Below are positions 49,016 through 61,721 of a stretch of DNA of 64,000 bases, piece by piece (position 1 is the stretch's first letter; each line of letters opens with the position of its first letter). The notes beneath the pieces were generated by a model. It did no database searches and had not been told where the DNA came from. It saw only the letters and a list, made by a program, of their open reading frames with translations. Both the position numbers and the translations under genes were made by a program. The DNA is from Antitrichia curtipendula (lineage: Eukaryota; Streptophyta; Bryopsida; Hypnales; Leucodontaceae), in the NCBI GenBank assembly GCA_951230915.1, contig OX579633.1, forward strand, positions 6,174,145-6,238,144. The letters run 5' to 3'.

Positions 49016-52000
49016 ATGGGACCATCCAGTGGTGGAGCAGGGATAACATCTCCCTTCAGTTCAGGTGGTTTGGGGGAATCGCTTGGTACATACATGAATG
49101 ATCTGCCTCGTCAGAGGGGGTCAATGGACGAGGGTAGAAGGCAAAGATACTATGACTCATATTGGAATCGTCCTTATTCTAGTAACCAGAGGACTTGGAG
49201 CACCGACGAAGACCGCCAACGGAGGAGTCTGCGAGCTGGCTATGGCTGCTTTGCCGTGTTTTCATCTTTAGCAATTTTCAGTAAGTGTTCATGTGCATGG
49301 GGACTAAATTGGATCCTGTCTTTATTACCTGGATGAATTTGAACATTTATTTTAAGATGGTTCGCAAATGACTAAATTTTGGTCGAGAATTATCAGACTC
49401 TGGGGTTTAGGCTCTCCTACTCCAACCCCTAAATGCCCAAGGCCTTTTATGAGATTCTTGTGGAATTTGCTTTTAATTGAACAAAAAGCTAACATTTTGA
49501 TAAGTCTTATCAAATTTTTTTGAATTGTTACTGTACAAATTCAAACTAGGCATGTTAGAGATCATGTGGGAAAAGAAAACATAACAATATCACTTCTGGA
49601 TAGAAAGATTATTATGTTTGATCATGTGGGTGTTAAAATTGTGAAAGTGATATAAAGTCTTTCAATCCTCTTTTCACATGTCAAATCTAAAAAATTGGTC
49701 ACCAAAAAAATATATGAGGTTAAAGGGCATAACATGCATAACTCCAATCAATTTACGACTTCTCAAAATCTACTATACAATTTTTTTAGATGAATTTCTA
49801 ATGTGACTTTTTCTTCAAGATCTAGTGTATTTGAGGCTCATTTCCAAGAGTGCTGAACGACAACCTTGCACAAAATCTTGAATAGAAAAATCATAATCAA
49901 TCATTTTCAAAATCATATTGTTGATACTAAAACTAGACTAGATTTTTTATTTAACTTCAAAATCTTGTCGACACCAGATTTTGGTGCCTCGGGCATTTAG
50001 GGGTTAAAAAAAGATAGGCAGCTGCGCTGAGCTGAATTTCTCTAACATGTAGTGTCTGTAACTATCGTCGTTTGCCTTTTTCAGTCTCACTTCCGGCGTT
50101 GGCAAGTAGTTTTACCATCAGCGGAGCTTTTTGTTCTGTTTCTGAGATGGTCAGCCTGAAAAGTTGCATCATAAGACCAGTGGAACGTTGGTGATATCGA
50201 ATATGGTTCTGATCATTTATCATTAATGATGGATCATTAGTATCTTTCTTGAAGAAATCAGTGCCACCTACTTGGAAAATTGCTCATTTGACATTTGGTG
50301 CGGGTTCCCCATGATGCTGGGTTCAGTGTCGATATGGCTGTTATTTAGTCTCTATGGAAATCAACAGCTGGAGATGGGTATGTGCTATTCGCGGGTGATG
50401 AAAGCTAACGGTCTCTTTGTGAAGCAGATTCAGGTGCGATTCTATGTGTATACTTGTGTCAAAAATACAATCTTCTGTTGCAAATTTCGCTGGTTACCGG
50501 ACTCATAATAAATTTTAGGGAGAATCATTTCTTCTGTGCACCCTTTTAACAATTTATTTGTACTCATACCAATTGCTGGGCCAAATCAGGTACAAAATCT
50601 CAAGGAAAGAGGCCCATCTATGTATTCGTTTTCTACCAGGCCTGGACTGGATTCTCCTGTTTCTGACAAAAAGGAAATGGAGGATCTTGTCGTTGATCCA
50701 AGATGGCAAAAGGTACGAATCTTAGCCGCTTTTCCAGAGAAGCTTCTATTCATTTCTGTTCTCTAGTCGGTTGCGTTGCGAGACACTTGAAGGCAAGGCT
50801 TTTCCAAGAATTCATGTGCGTGAATTTTATTTTGCAGAGATTCACGTATTGGTTAAACATGGGCTCGTATCTTGAGCTATCATGCTGCCTGAAAGATTCT
50901 GGCTCTGGAACAGACAGCTTGATTGTTGCTATTGTGAAAGGTGAGATCCCCTACCACCAACTGTTTTATAATCAAGTTGCTATTGCAATTACTGATGCTC
51001 TCCCAACTTCGCTAAGATACACAACGATACTTGTAGAGGGAATTTGTTTCGAATTTTCCTGGTAGACATATTATGAAATCTCAAATTTCGTTTCTGATTT
51101 TTTGGGGGGTATGTCCTGATGATAACGTGGTAATCCTATGTATGTCGTGTGTAGGTGAAAATGGGTTTCAGGATTGGAAAGAGAATCCAGATAATCCTAG
51201 TAATGCTTTGAGGTGGAAACGTATTCATGGTGTGTATCTGTGTTTTCTGTCTGATTATTCTCAAACTTCGTATTGTTGTACGATGCAAATGTGTGTCGGG
51301 ATCTTATCTAACTGGCTCTGGTTGTTAGTGTTTGACGCCATCTTTGTAGTCGTGGTCCGTTTTTCTTTGCAGTTTCAATGGACAGTGTGCTAGATAGATG
51401 TTCAACTGCTTGTGCTCTCTAATAGTTTCAGAAGCAGTGACGCTTTCAAGGTGGTGGTTACGTTGATGTGTAGACAAAGGATCATTGAGTTTGAAGGTGG
51501 AAGACGACAGTGACTATTCTGTAGTCTTTGGCAATCTGAACAGTCACAAGATCACTGTGAGTTATAACATCCCAAGTCTCGTCTTTAGGGTTAATATAGG
51601 ACTCTCTCTTCTTATTCAGGTTCATGAGTCAATTTAGATGTAATTATTTCTTACCCAGGTGTATGTTCTATGTCTACTTATGATTGTAATTAATAATCTT
51701 TTTTATGAAGTTTATAGTTTTCAGTGATAAACCCCATACTTTTGTTGGAATTAATGGAAATATTGTGAGTATTACACTGAGAGAACGTGGAGTCTTAATT
51801 GAGGAAAATTCTATACTGTACGTACTGCAGTACAATTTTATGTTTTTAATAATCTTTTTGCACAATTCATTGCTGTGTCTTAACACTTGGCTTCATTTTT
51901 CTGAACGAGATGACGTTTCTCCTTACGATTTACTGTTTCTTGTGATGCAGTTGTCCTTCAAGCTGGAATTGCGCTATGTGCTTCATTCCAAGGAGAGTGC

Positions 52001-53316
52001 AGATCTCGCGTGTTCTTCTGAAGTTACCGACACTTGCGCGTTCCCTGTTGCGCTTGGACAATATACATATATATTGCTCACTTCTCCATTGGTTAATCTG
52101 GTACGCAATCGTGCTCTCAATATTCATTCGCTTAATACGTAAATTGTGGTCCTTTATTCACTCTGTTTGCCAACGGGTTTGAATTGTTCATCTTTTGCAC
52201 GGGCTTAAATTCCTGTATAGTAAAGAAGTTGAAAATAATATCCTATATGCCCGTAGCAACCCAATACAACTGAACTGGAAGTTTTCGGAGAATCAATCTT
52301 TCAAAGGTGAGCCCAACGACATAACGTTTGATTCTTACCAATATAATTGACTGTAATACTTGCAGCATGAAGTGGCGGTTTGGCACAGCGAACTATCATA
52401 TGTACCACGCTGGATCACTTATACTTTTCTGTGGGGTAAGTTATGATTAGATTCTCTTGAAACGCGCCATGGGTAGTGATTTTGGTCGACTTTCATTTTC
52501 ATCCAAGCATATTCAGATGGAATGATTAAATTTGCGGTACTCTAGAATCTTATCTGTCCCAATAATTCTCGGTAAAGAATTATTGCATGTGTAATTTATC
52601 TGAAGTTGATGTTCATTGAAGTCATTTAAGTGAAATATATGCACTATCGCAACCCCTTATTGATTGGCAGTTCCATGGAGTAGGTACTCATGCTACAAAT
52701 CTTCCTGAGAGGTGTCGAACTGGTGACGAAATTGCAATCGCTTGTGTATCACACAGGTCTGGTTGCTGCGAGTTTGCTTTTCACACGAGCTTACCAACTA
52801 AGGCACGCCACTCTACAAAATTCCACACCGCAGGAATATGCTCCTATGATGCCAGAAGATGATTCCCATTCTGCACACTCAGGCACGGCTTACCCCGTAG
52901 ACGAAACCGATAAAAATGAGAAAGGAAGGATTCCCCCGGCTCAGATTTGCTCTATATGCTTGGATGCTCCGAAGGACAGTTTCTTTGATCCTTGTGGCCA
53001 TCGTTGCACTTGTTACGCTTGTGGAATGAGGTGATCATCTTTTATCGATGAAGCTTAGTTTTATTCTTCTGGGTTTCTATGTATGCTGCTGGATATTAGA
53101 TTCCCTGTTTTCTATGTGCTCCACCTTGGCGATTCAATTTAGAATTATGGCCGGGAGTCCAGTGCTATTGTACGTAATAGAGGCTTAGCTTGAAGCCATT
53201 TCAGGGGGTTGTGCTGAGCGGTCTGCCCTGATTGCAGGATACAAAGAGAAGACTCCAGCAGGTGCCCTATATGTCGACAAACAATCCGGACTGTGCGAAG
53301 GATTTATGATACGTAG
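49016..53316 (+). CDS. APD-type membrane RING-HC E3 ubiquitin ligase
   Basis: Supported exons: 49016-49280 (opens at an acceptor 48,977; first Met MGPSSGGAGI), 50085-about 50170, about 50263-50430, about 50590-50710, about 50838-50940, about 51155-51230, about 51470-51570, about 51951-52092, about 52375-52435, about 52672-53030, 53238-53316. Order: Ser/Arg-rich N-tail, first membrane segment (FAVFSSLAIF…LPALASSF), lumenal region (NPSNALRWKRIH; DDSDYSVVFGNLN), second membrane segment (GLVAASLLF), acidic linker, C-terminal C3HC4 RING (CSICLDAPKD, PCGH, CPICRQTIRTVRRIYDT). This architecture matches plant APD ligases of the endomembrane system, which act in pollen mitosis in Arabidopsis. The RING ligands are complete. 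Middle exon edges are approximate. Confidence 0.82.
49424..50007. mobile_element. 584-bp TIR DNA element, family A copy 2, in an APD intron
   Basis: The ends are AACCCCTAAATGCCCAAGGC and the reverse complement of TTAACCCCTAAATGCCCGAG. The interior is related to 10,712-11,633 but lacks about 340 bp present there. It sits wholly in the intron after exon 1 of the ligase gene, so it need not disrupt the protein. Confidence 0.8.
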
Positions 53317-54659
53317 ATCCGATGTCTTCTCCACCTAGTGTCTGACTTGGTGCTGGTTGGCGATGCTCAAAAAAAGCGTATCGATACACACAAGTAGGTA
53401 CTGCAAGGAGCCTCTCATAGCGTGGCTGCTAGGTCATCAACTACATTACAAATTATCCCAAAATATTTTTTACTAGAACATTCAGTTATAGGACACATCT
53501 GGTGGAGTCCCTTTTGCCTTCCACAAATATGGGCTTTTGTAGCGAATTTGTACTGTACTGCACTGCACTGTACTGTAGCAGAGCAGTTGCTCTCAATTAG
53601 CGATTTTTAGGGGAACAGTAACTGGCAAGGTCGCTTGAGGGACTTTCCGACCTTGCCAGATTGCTCGAAACCTAAATCACTCAAAGAAGTCTGTTGCTCT
53701 CAAAATCACCATTGGATAGACGTTGAGGATATCATTATTAATTGCGTTATGAATTTCCCTTTGCCATTTGCATGATTTTCCGCTTTTAACCCTGGAAGCA
53801 GAACTGAAGCTGCTGGCCATGGAAAACATCCTTTTTGGTACTGTGTGAACCATTTTCTTAAAAAGAATCCAAGAGCAGTTATTGAACATCAAACCACTCT
53901 GCATGACCTCTTCCCACAAAAAATTCCAAGGATGAACATTTGAAATTCTATATGACATAAGGTAGCTGACCCCGTTTGATCAAGCACCCATTTTTGCTAG
54001 TTAGGTTGCTATGTTTTCAATTAGTTGTGGTTCAAGTGATAGCTCAAAGTAGGAGTAGCACAAATGTTCAGGAGGTGTACAATGAAAGGAAAGCATAGAG
54101 TGATCACAAGATGCATAGTGGATATAGTTCATTTACAAATTTTTCAGCCAATTTTCACTAGAAAGTTTGGCAACTTTAGAAAGTTGTAGCATGCTCAAAA
54201 AAGAACCAATTTTGAAACTGCAAATTGCATTGGAATTGCAATGAAGTGCACTTCAACATCATAACAAATTTAAAATTATACATCAATTTGGATTCCTTTT
54301 ATACACTATCTACCATTTCATAGAAAACTTTGGGTAGATAGTCAAAGATTTTTTGCATTTGGGTGAAGAACAAGCAAGAAATCATACAAGCAATTCAAGT
54401 AGTATGGGAGTAAGTATTTCTAAAGCAATTGTGAAGGTTCATTTCTTATATGTATCATTGAATACAAGTTGTAATTTTCACAAATGTTGGCAACATTAGA
54501 TAGTACATAGTGTATAGAAAGCATCAAACTCTCATTAGATGAAATTCAACCCTTGTAGAGGATCCCGAGTTCCTGGACTATGGGGACTCGGCCATAGGAG
54601 CAAGTTGATGTGGCTGAGAGACTACCACATCGGATAATAATAAATAAATAAAATTTTAA

Positions 54660-54662
<3 letters not shown>

Positions 54663-54702
<40 letters not shown>
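54663..54702. repeat. (TA)n microsatellite
   Basis: About twenty uninterrupted AT dinucleotides. Confidence 0.95.
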
Positions 54703-54707
<5 letters not shown>

Positions 54708-56609
54708 TTAATTTTAATATTATTAATTATTTTGACCAGCATTGATTGGTTTACAACATTGGGAATGGGCCTAAAACAAGCCTCTAATGCCCCCCAAAAA
54801 AATCTAATGTTGTAAAATTTTCAATTACATATGTATGTTTGTAATGATGATAAAGTAGACTTCAACCTGATTCCAATGCAATTCAAAATTCAAAATTTCG
54901 TTCATTTTTTAGCGCACATGGGCCTCCCAAAGTTCTCCTAATCTCAAGAGGATCCAATTATTTGTAATTTGGCTATACCCCATTGTACATTGGAAGCCAC
55001 AATTGAAGCATTGTCCATTTTGTAATCAGCCTATGGTTGGAAATAGGGTGACCTATATAACAAAAACAGATTGAATGGAATCTTTATGATAAAAAATCAT
55101 ATTAATTTTGTTTTTGAAGAAAAAATTGTAAAAAAATATGAAATCCTTCAAAATCCTATTTCAATTAATAGGAAAAAAAATTCCTGCACCATACCCATAT
55201 TACAAATATGCTAAATTGCTTATGTGATTGGAAAGAGGTTGGCTACCTTAAAACAATTCCTTGTCATCCATTGGACACTTTGAGTCTATAATGACATTAT
55301 AGGGTGAAGCATAATTTGCTAAGGCACGAGGCATGTGTAATTTTTTGCATTTTAGCTTGTTCTTTATTGGATCTATTTTGGTCATCTAAAATCTAAATCT
55401 TAGCATTCTCATGTCTATTTTACTGTGATTGGGATGGGCTCCTAATTCTAGTGATATCAAGTTAATTCCACTCAAATCATATAAAACTTAATTTTATTAA
55501 TCCCACACAATGAGATGCCCTCAATTCAAAAAAATCCATTTGACTACAATAAATGACAAGTAGCTATGCTAGAATTGACTCTATTCCTTTTTAGCATTGG
55601 CACACTTTTGAGTACTCAAACTTCCCCACATGTAGCTTCTACCAATGTAAAGCCTCCTCCCTTGCGGTCCAAGCCAACAAATTTTAGGATTTTTATTACG
55701 GTTGTGCATATGGAATTATGGAATGATTCTCCCTTCCCTTGTAATGTGGGGACTCCTACAATGACTTTGTGAAGACTCCAGATTACATTGTTAACCAACC
55801 CTAACCATTAATTATGTCTTGAAGATTGGAATAATCCTTCCTCAAATCCTTAGGAGTGAATTTATTTTAATGTGTAGAGAGTCATTGGTTGGCTGGACAT
55901 TTCAACATTAATGTCATTGTCTAATTGGGAAGTAGCAAAGAATCATTGACTAAATGGAAAAGTTGCAACTCTACTTTCTATGGAGCCAAAAGGCCCCCAA
56001 TGTTGGTTCACCCCTAAAGGTTTTTGACTATGTTTTCACCAAAACCACTCTAAAACTGTCATTTTTAAGACAACCACCAAATTTTAGAAAAAAACCAATT
56101 CAGGACAAATCGAGGGACAAATTTAACCATAGGATCTTTTAGTAAACTGATTTGAAAAGATGTGGAAAAATTTCAGAAACTTCCGCCATGTAGATTGCAA
56201 GATATTAGTGTTTGAAGTTACAAAAATCCTTTTTTTACCACTGCGAAAATCCGGGCAGCTGCACTTCAGAAGGCAATATCTGTATGAAACAAAGTCCAAA
56301 TGACTGTAACTCTTTGGATTCATTCTTCAATTCAAGTTGGCTACATGCTTGAAAATTTCCAAATCATTTGGAATTGTACAACATGTACAAAAAAAATAGT
56401 AAGTAGAAAGAAGTAGAAAATGAGCCAAAATACTAAATTGTAAACAATTTATTTATAGAATTGAAAAATTCCAATCCCAATGGTAAAAATGTTTTAATAA
56501 ACAATCTACAACTAATTTTTTTTTTTTTTTTCTAGAAATATTAAAAACTAAATTAAAGGAAGGATTTCAAACTTTTTTTGTAATGTATCAATTCTATAAC
56601 TAGTGGCAA

Positions 56610-56975
56610 ACTACCCCAAACTAAAACTCCTCATAACTTTTGACTCATCGATCAAAATGGGATCATCCAAAGCTTCCTACTTAGATAAAAATCTAATAAA
56701 CTAATTTCAAATTTTTAGTTTTTTTAAAAGTCATTTTTAAAGAAATTTTCTGAGCTGCCCGGGCTACCCAAAGTTCAAAGAAAATCACATATCATGCAAT
56801 AACTTTTTAACCATGTAGTCAAAAGTCACAAAAAAATTTGGGCCTTAAAGCTACTCCTCGGGCACATGTTGCATGAAAATTTCAAAGAAATAAAAGAAAA
56901 ACTCCATGCATAGTGAGCTGCCCAAAATCGCTATGTTGCCAAAAAAATGCAATTTGGTCCTTTAGGGGTTAATAA
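56610..56975. repeat. dispersed repeat family D, copy 2
   Basis: Counterpart of 44,930-45,290, with CCTCATAACTTTTGACTCAT, AACTTTTTAACCATGTAGTC and a terminal CCTTTAGGGGTTAA. Probably the end of a larger DNA element whose left end is not recognisable. Confidence 0.65.
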
Positions 56976-57809
56976 TGGCATGTTTTACAAAACTTTGATT
57001 TGCATTTTCTACAAAAGAATTACTATACTTGACAAGATTGTTCAAGGATCTTCGGCAAGAAAATTTACAAACTAGGGCACAAGGGAAAAATAACTACATT
57101 GAGTAGGGGTATTAAGGGACCAAAAAATTAAAGGGGCTTGTTGTAGAAAACCGTAGATGTTTGAAACATGATGTACAACCCCCGAACACTTCAATAACTA
57201 GTGATGCGTAGCATAGGTAAATATTTATGTAGTGTGTAATGTTGATTAATTAGTGTGGGTCCCCTCAAAACCCCTATTCAATGTAGACAATCTCAAGACC
57301 CTTTCTGAGCCCCAAAAAATACAGTGCACCCAAGCCTCGGATGTTGATCATAAGATGCACGTTCTGAGTACGGATGCGAAGATGAGTTCAAGGTATCGTT
57401 GTCCAAGCGTAAAGAACTCTAATAGAATCACGTGCACGGAAGTGGGAGCAACATTAAACAGGGAGGGGTGTGGACCAGGGCTTTTGGGGGGGCGAAATTT
57501 CACCAAACTGTCATAAATCTGACCTATCTGGCTTCATCCCTTCAAAAACTGACCTCTCCAGTGAAGCCAGCAAAGGGGACACAAGTCCCAAAAAAAAGCC
57601 CTGGTGTTAGACATTAATGTACAGCCCCAGAACGAAAACCACCGATAGAAAATCACCGCTTCTCTCTCGGCCAGATTTACAAACGCTCTCATCAAAACGA
57701 AACTCCAGTGCAAGATCGATCACTTTCATGGGCAAGAAAACGGACACACCAGGAAACTCTTGAAATCAATTCCATGAACCCAAATCCTCGCAAAAGCCTT
57801 ACAAACTAG

Positions 57810-58569
57810 TTACCGGTAAAAAAGACCTCCATTTCCAAGAGCCAAACTCACATGCCATAGATCCTTTCTGGTAGCGGAAGAATGTGCTGCAGTGGATGCT
57901 TGTGCTACCGGAACATTCTCTAACACGTTTGTCACCGTAACACGACCAGAATTACGAACACTTTCATCAAAACGCAACTCCAGTGCAACATTGGTCACTC
58001 TCATCTGCCCCACAAGCAAACTTGAATCGATTCCACTAACGCAAATGTTATCAATATGCTCAAAAATTCTGCGAACAACGATTTCATTGTCGGTATCACG
58101 ATCACCATTTGCAAGCGCTACACACATGCCATACCGAATTCTCTAAAGAAGGAACGGCTATACAGTCACTGAGTTATAAGATTACATGAGATTGGAACCC
58201 CCTGAGCCACTCGAGAAGCAGCAGGAATTTCTCAAACCCGTGTCCACGACTACTATAAAATTGAAGGTATCACGGTCACCATTTGCAAAAGAGCTCCGCA
58301 ACTGGCATACAAAATCCTCAGCACGATCCTCAGAAGAACTGGAAGAAAGGTGATATAGACTAACACCAGAGTTTGCTAGGCTACATGAGGAGGTTGGAGA
58401 GCTCTGAGCCACCGGTGGTCGGCGCCGGAATTTCTTCATCCGGCTGCGGAATTGCAAATCCCTGTCTAGGACTACCATCAAATTGCCATTGAAACAGAGC
58501 TACGCAAATGGCGTACAAATCCTCAGAAGAACCGGAAGAAAGGAGATATTGAGTAAAACCAGAGTTGGA
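57810..58569 (-). pseudogene. degenerate tandem copies of the AIM24 3' end
   Basis: Two units (about 58,190-58,375 and 58,376-58,565) repeat the C-terminal coding end and 3' flank of the adjacent AIM24 gene. Each carries the GAGCCAC…GGAATTTCT segment, a CACGACT-type piece of the last coding region, CATACAAATCCTCAG-type sequence and GAAGAACTGGAAGAAAGG. A more diverged stretch with CACGATCACCATTTGCAA lies at 57,810-58,150. None encodes more than a fragment. They look like repeated unequal duplications at the gene's 3' end. Confidence 0.65.
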
Positions 58570-59346
58570 CTACATGAGGAGATTGGAGAGTCCCGAGCCA
58601 CCCGAGGAACCGCCAGACGTCGGCGCCGGAATTTCTTCATGCGGCTGCACCACCACAAACCCTTGGCCACGACTCCCATCGAACTTCATCTGAAAAGACT
58701 CCCCGCTCCCTCTCCCAATAAACGTCTTCAACCCCACGTCCGTCTTGAAGTCGGGAACGAGACCCCCGGACCACGCCACCGTCGCTTGCGGATCCGTGAA
58801 CACAGGCGGGAACCCTGGCGCCACAATGAGCGTGAGCGGCTGACCGTGGCTCAAAATCGCCACAAACCCTTGCCCTTGCAACCTCACATTGAACAGCCCG
58901 CCGGACACAATCGACGAGAGCTTCTTCATCATCGTGATCTTGTGCGAAATGCTGGGCTCGAACGCCAGAAGGTCGTCGCCGTTCACGACGATGGACTCGC
59001 CTTGAAGATAGAGCACCGTGACGCGCTTGCTGTTGTCCGCGAGGTACAGCTGCGCACGGCCTTTCGTGGAGGCTTTCGTGAGAGAGGCGCCTTCGCCGGT
59101 GAACTGCTTCTTCAACATGTTGCTGAAGCCGTGGTCCATCACGCCCTCGCGCTCGAACTTGCAGTCGCCTTGGTAGGCCACCATGGAACCGGTCTTAATC
59201 CAAACGTGGCTGAGGGGGGCGCCGGTGGAGGATGGCATGCCAAGGTTCACTTGGAGGAAGCACATCTTCTCCACTTCGAAGATGGAGCCTTGCTTCTGCT
59301 GCTGGTCGCGCGTGTCGGCCACGAATTGCTGCAACGAGCACGCCAT
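58570..59346 (-). CDS. AIM24 family protein, intronless, copy 1
   Basis: A single open frame of 258 residues from ATG at 59,346 (MACSLQQFVADTRDQQQKQG) to SGLSNLLM-stop. Hallmarks of the AIM24 (TRAP-like beta) fold: WIKTGSMVAYQGDCKFE, MLKKQFTGEG, RAQLYLADNSKRVTVLYLQG, SIVVNGDDLLAFE, GGLFNVRLQGQGFVAI, ATVAWSGGLVPDF, FIGRGSGESFQMKFDG, QGFVVVQPHEEIP. The pattern is closest, in my recollection, to compact bacterial (actinobacterial) and fungal AIM24 proteins. Yeast AIM24 is mitochondrial and affects MICOS; no targeting peptide is evident here. Coding GC is far above its surroundings. Lack of introns plus bacterial likeness suggests gene transfer or retroposition. Confidence 0.9.
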   Translation of the reverse strand: MACSLQQFVADTRDQQQKQGSIFEVEKMCFLQVNLGMPSSTGAPLSHVWIKTGSMVAYQGDCKFEREGVMDHGFSNMLKKQFTGEGASLTKASTKGRAQLYLADNSKRVTVLYLQGESIVVNGDDLLAFEPSISHKITMMKKLSSIVSGGLFNVRLQGQGFVAILSHGQPLTLIVAPGFPPVFTDPQATVAWSGGLVPDFKTDVGLKTFIGRGSGESFQMKFDGSRGQGFVVVQPHEEIPAPTSGGSSGGSGLSNLLM

Positions 59347-59641
59347 GGTGCTTCAAAACGCAAATCCTTCAACCTCAAATTCTTCAAACTCGAATCGCGC
59401 TTCAAACTCGAATCCCTGTGATCGCACTCGTCTCCAAACTCCTCGAGCTTACACTCGATCGGTCGCACTATTCTCCAAATTCCTCTCCGCCTTCGATCGA
59501 CGATGCCTCAAACCTCAGCAGATCGAGATCCTAGAGCTACATGTGACTGAAAACTGGGTGCTCTGTTTCTCTTATAGGAAACCGTTCTGCATTGCAAAAC
59601 GCGACAATTTCGACGAAATGCCTGGAATCGACGGTGGATAG

Positions 59642-60987
59642 CTATGTCAACGACTGGTTTTGTACTGCAAGTACTGGTCAGGCCATCAGGGACTGTACTC
59701 GGCGGTCAAAATGCGCGTTGCTAGAGAGAATTGCGAGTTGAGGAAGACGGAGATGCGGGGCCCAGCTGGGCTGCTTCCGATTTGTGGAGTCGGCATGCGG
59801 AATTTCTGGCCAAGTGGGCGGAATTTTGGGGGTGATTTTCGTTTTTATTTTTATTTTTCGTACAGTTTGAGATTTTGAGACCTCGATTGCAAGGGAAAAC
59901 GGTGAGAACGAAGGCTTTGCGATGACAGAGCGAGAGGAAATCGGCGAGGGAGGCGCGGGGGAGAGCGCGGCAGGCGCGAACTGTGGGGTGGCGCCGGGTT
60001 CTACGGACAGCATCTCATCCGTCACGATGAACTGAAACTCTATATTTATAGATGAAATACTTTTTAGATGAATTTCGTCAAAAAGCCAGACCGAAGGATT
60101 TTGAGGGAATACCGGTACAGGGCCAGGGCTAGACTTCATCTGGTCTTGACTCATTCTTGAGGTCTTTTTACACCTTTGGCTGGCGAAAGGTGATACATAG
60201 GGAGCCTTTTTTTTTTTTTTTTAATTTCAGGTGGTAGAGCAACTGGCACCTCAGGAAGTATGCAAGTAAAGAAAAAATGAATAGAATCATCCACATGTAC
60301 ATTCATCCATAAAGTCATCTATTATTAGTAGCTTTCATTCAAATATAGGTGCATTCAGTAAAAACTATTTAAGAAGGATTTAGTGATTCCAAACATTTTT
60401 TTTAGTATTAAAGGTGTCAAAATTAGGTAAAATTGTAGAAAAAACTTGTCAAGAAAAGTTTGACTAATCATACATGTAAAATCAAGGATGTCTTTTCTAG
60501 GTGCATATTGTAGAGGTGCACTACCTGAAAATGACTGATGGAGGCAAAAAAAAAAAAAAAAAAGTGAAAGATTGCTAAATGAGTTGACAACATAATTTAA
60601 AATGTAAGAGACATCATTCATTCACATTTGATAGAAAGAAATGACTAATTCTCTTGAAAAATAAGAAATGAATAAAAGTATATAATGAGGAATGAAAGTG
60701 TTAAATAAATCTGGGGTTGCCCAATTATAATACCACAAGTTCATCATCAAGATCAGTAATGGATGAAAGATCTTTTATCCAAATATAAAATAACCACCCA
60801 TCACTGAAATATGAATCAATATCAAAATATTTTTTATATTGTATTTAGTTGACCATCCAACTATATTTCGTCTATCCATATTACATAGAATATGTACTTT
60901 GCCTTGTATTCCACTTCTTGTATACATGAATAAATGTTCATCCAAAGAAATCATCCATATGTATAAAACTTAGTATATAAATTATCA

Positions 60988-61044
<57 letters not shown>

Positions 61045-61600
61045 TTCTTTCAATTATTCATCACCCTATCACTATGGGAGAAATATGAGGTGAAATATGA
61101 GGATGCATTGGTCACTTTGTTTCAATACATGTATACAATACTGCACAATATTTCTTCATTCTTTATAATAGATAGTGGAACCTTGTATATTAAGTGCATA
61201 GTGCCACATTGACTATCACTATTCATCCATTGGATGTTCACATTTTCATCCAATGAACAAAATGTCATTCTCATTCTAAAGTATCATCCATGTTTGATCC
61301 AACCTAGCATTTTCTTTATATACAAAATAGTGTTGCAAGCTTGGCAATGAGTAAAAGGTTTCAAAAGTGTCTATAAGAGTTGATTGCGTAATAGAGGAAG
61401 CTAAACTCCTTGAAATATTTTTTAATAAATTCTCTTAGAAAGAAAAATAGAATTGACATCTAATCTATATTGTTTCATATTTTTTGGACCTTTGTAGAAT
61501 TAGTTACCAATTTTTTAAGATAAAGTGTAGTAGATATTGAAAGCATCTAGTTCTTGAAATGTATGTTATTAGTACTACAATAGATTGATGGTGCAATGAA
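59642..61600. other. upstream and intergenic DNA with microsatellite
   Basis: 59,642-60,150 is GC-rich and may hold promoter sequence of AIM24 copy 1 or a divergent unit; no protein is recognised. After 60,200 it is AT-rich. A (TA)n microsatellite lies at 60,990-61,040. Confidence 0.45.
60990..61040. repeat. (TA)n microsatellite
   Basis: About twenty-five AT dinucleotides. Confidence 0.95.
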
Positions 61601-61614
61601 GAAATAAAATATAC

Positions 61615-61721
61615 CACTACAAATGTTGACATTAGACATAGCGTAAGGTGTTAGTTGTAACATCAAATACAACATAATGTCACAAAAAATGTGTCAAGAA
61701 AAACACGGGGTTCTTCTAGTG
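61615..61721. other. CACTA-like terminus abutting the Tc1 remnant
   Basis: The sequence ends GGGGTTCTTCTAGTG at 61,721, the same terminus type as the MITE at 26,601. A CACTACAAATG at 61,615 could be its other end, but the inverted match is poor and the flanking triplets (TAC and TTA) differ. It may be only one end of a larger degraded element. Confidence 0.4.

Larger units (their letters stand above)
53317..57799. other. non-coding DNA with microsatellite and repeats
   Basis: No gene is supported. It contains the 3' UTR of the ligase gene, an (AT)n microsatellite at 54,663-54,702, AT-rich relics and the family D repeat copy. Confidence 0.5.

Noticed and set aside
54590..54640. CTACCACATCGGATAATAAT resembling a plant snRNA upstream element followed by a TATA-like stretch
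   Set aside because: One mismatch to the TCCCACATCG consensus, no properly spaced TATA box and no snRNA-like sequence downstream.
59183..59641. Plus-strand open frames opposite AIM24 copy 1
   Set aside because: Antisense shadows of a high-GC coding region; the minus-strand frame has clear family motifs.
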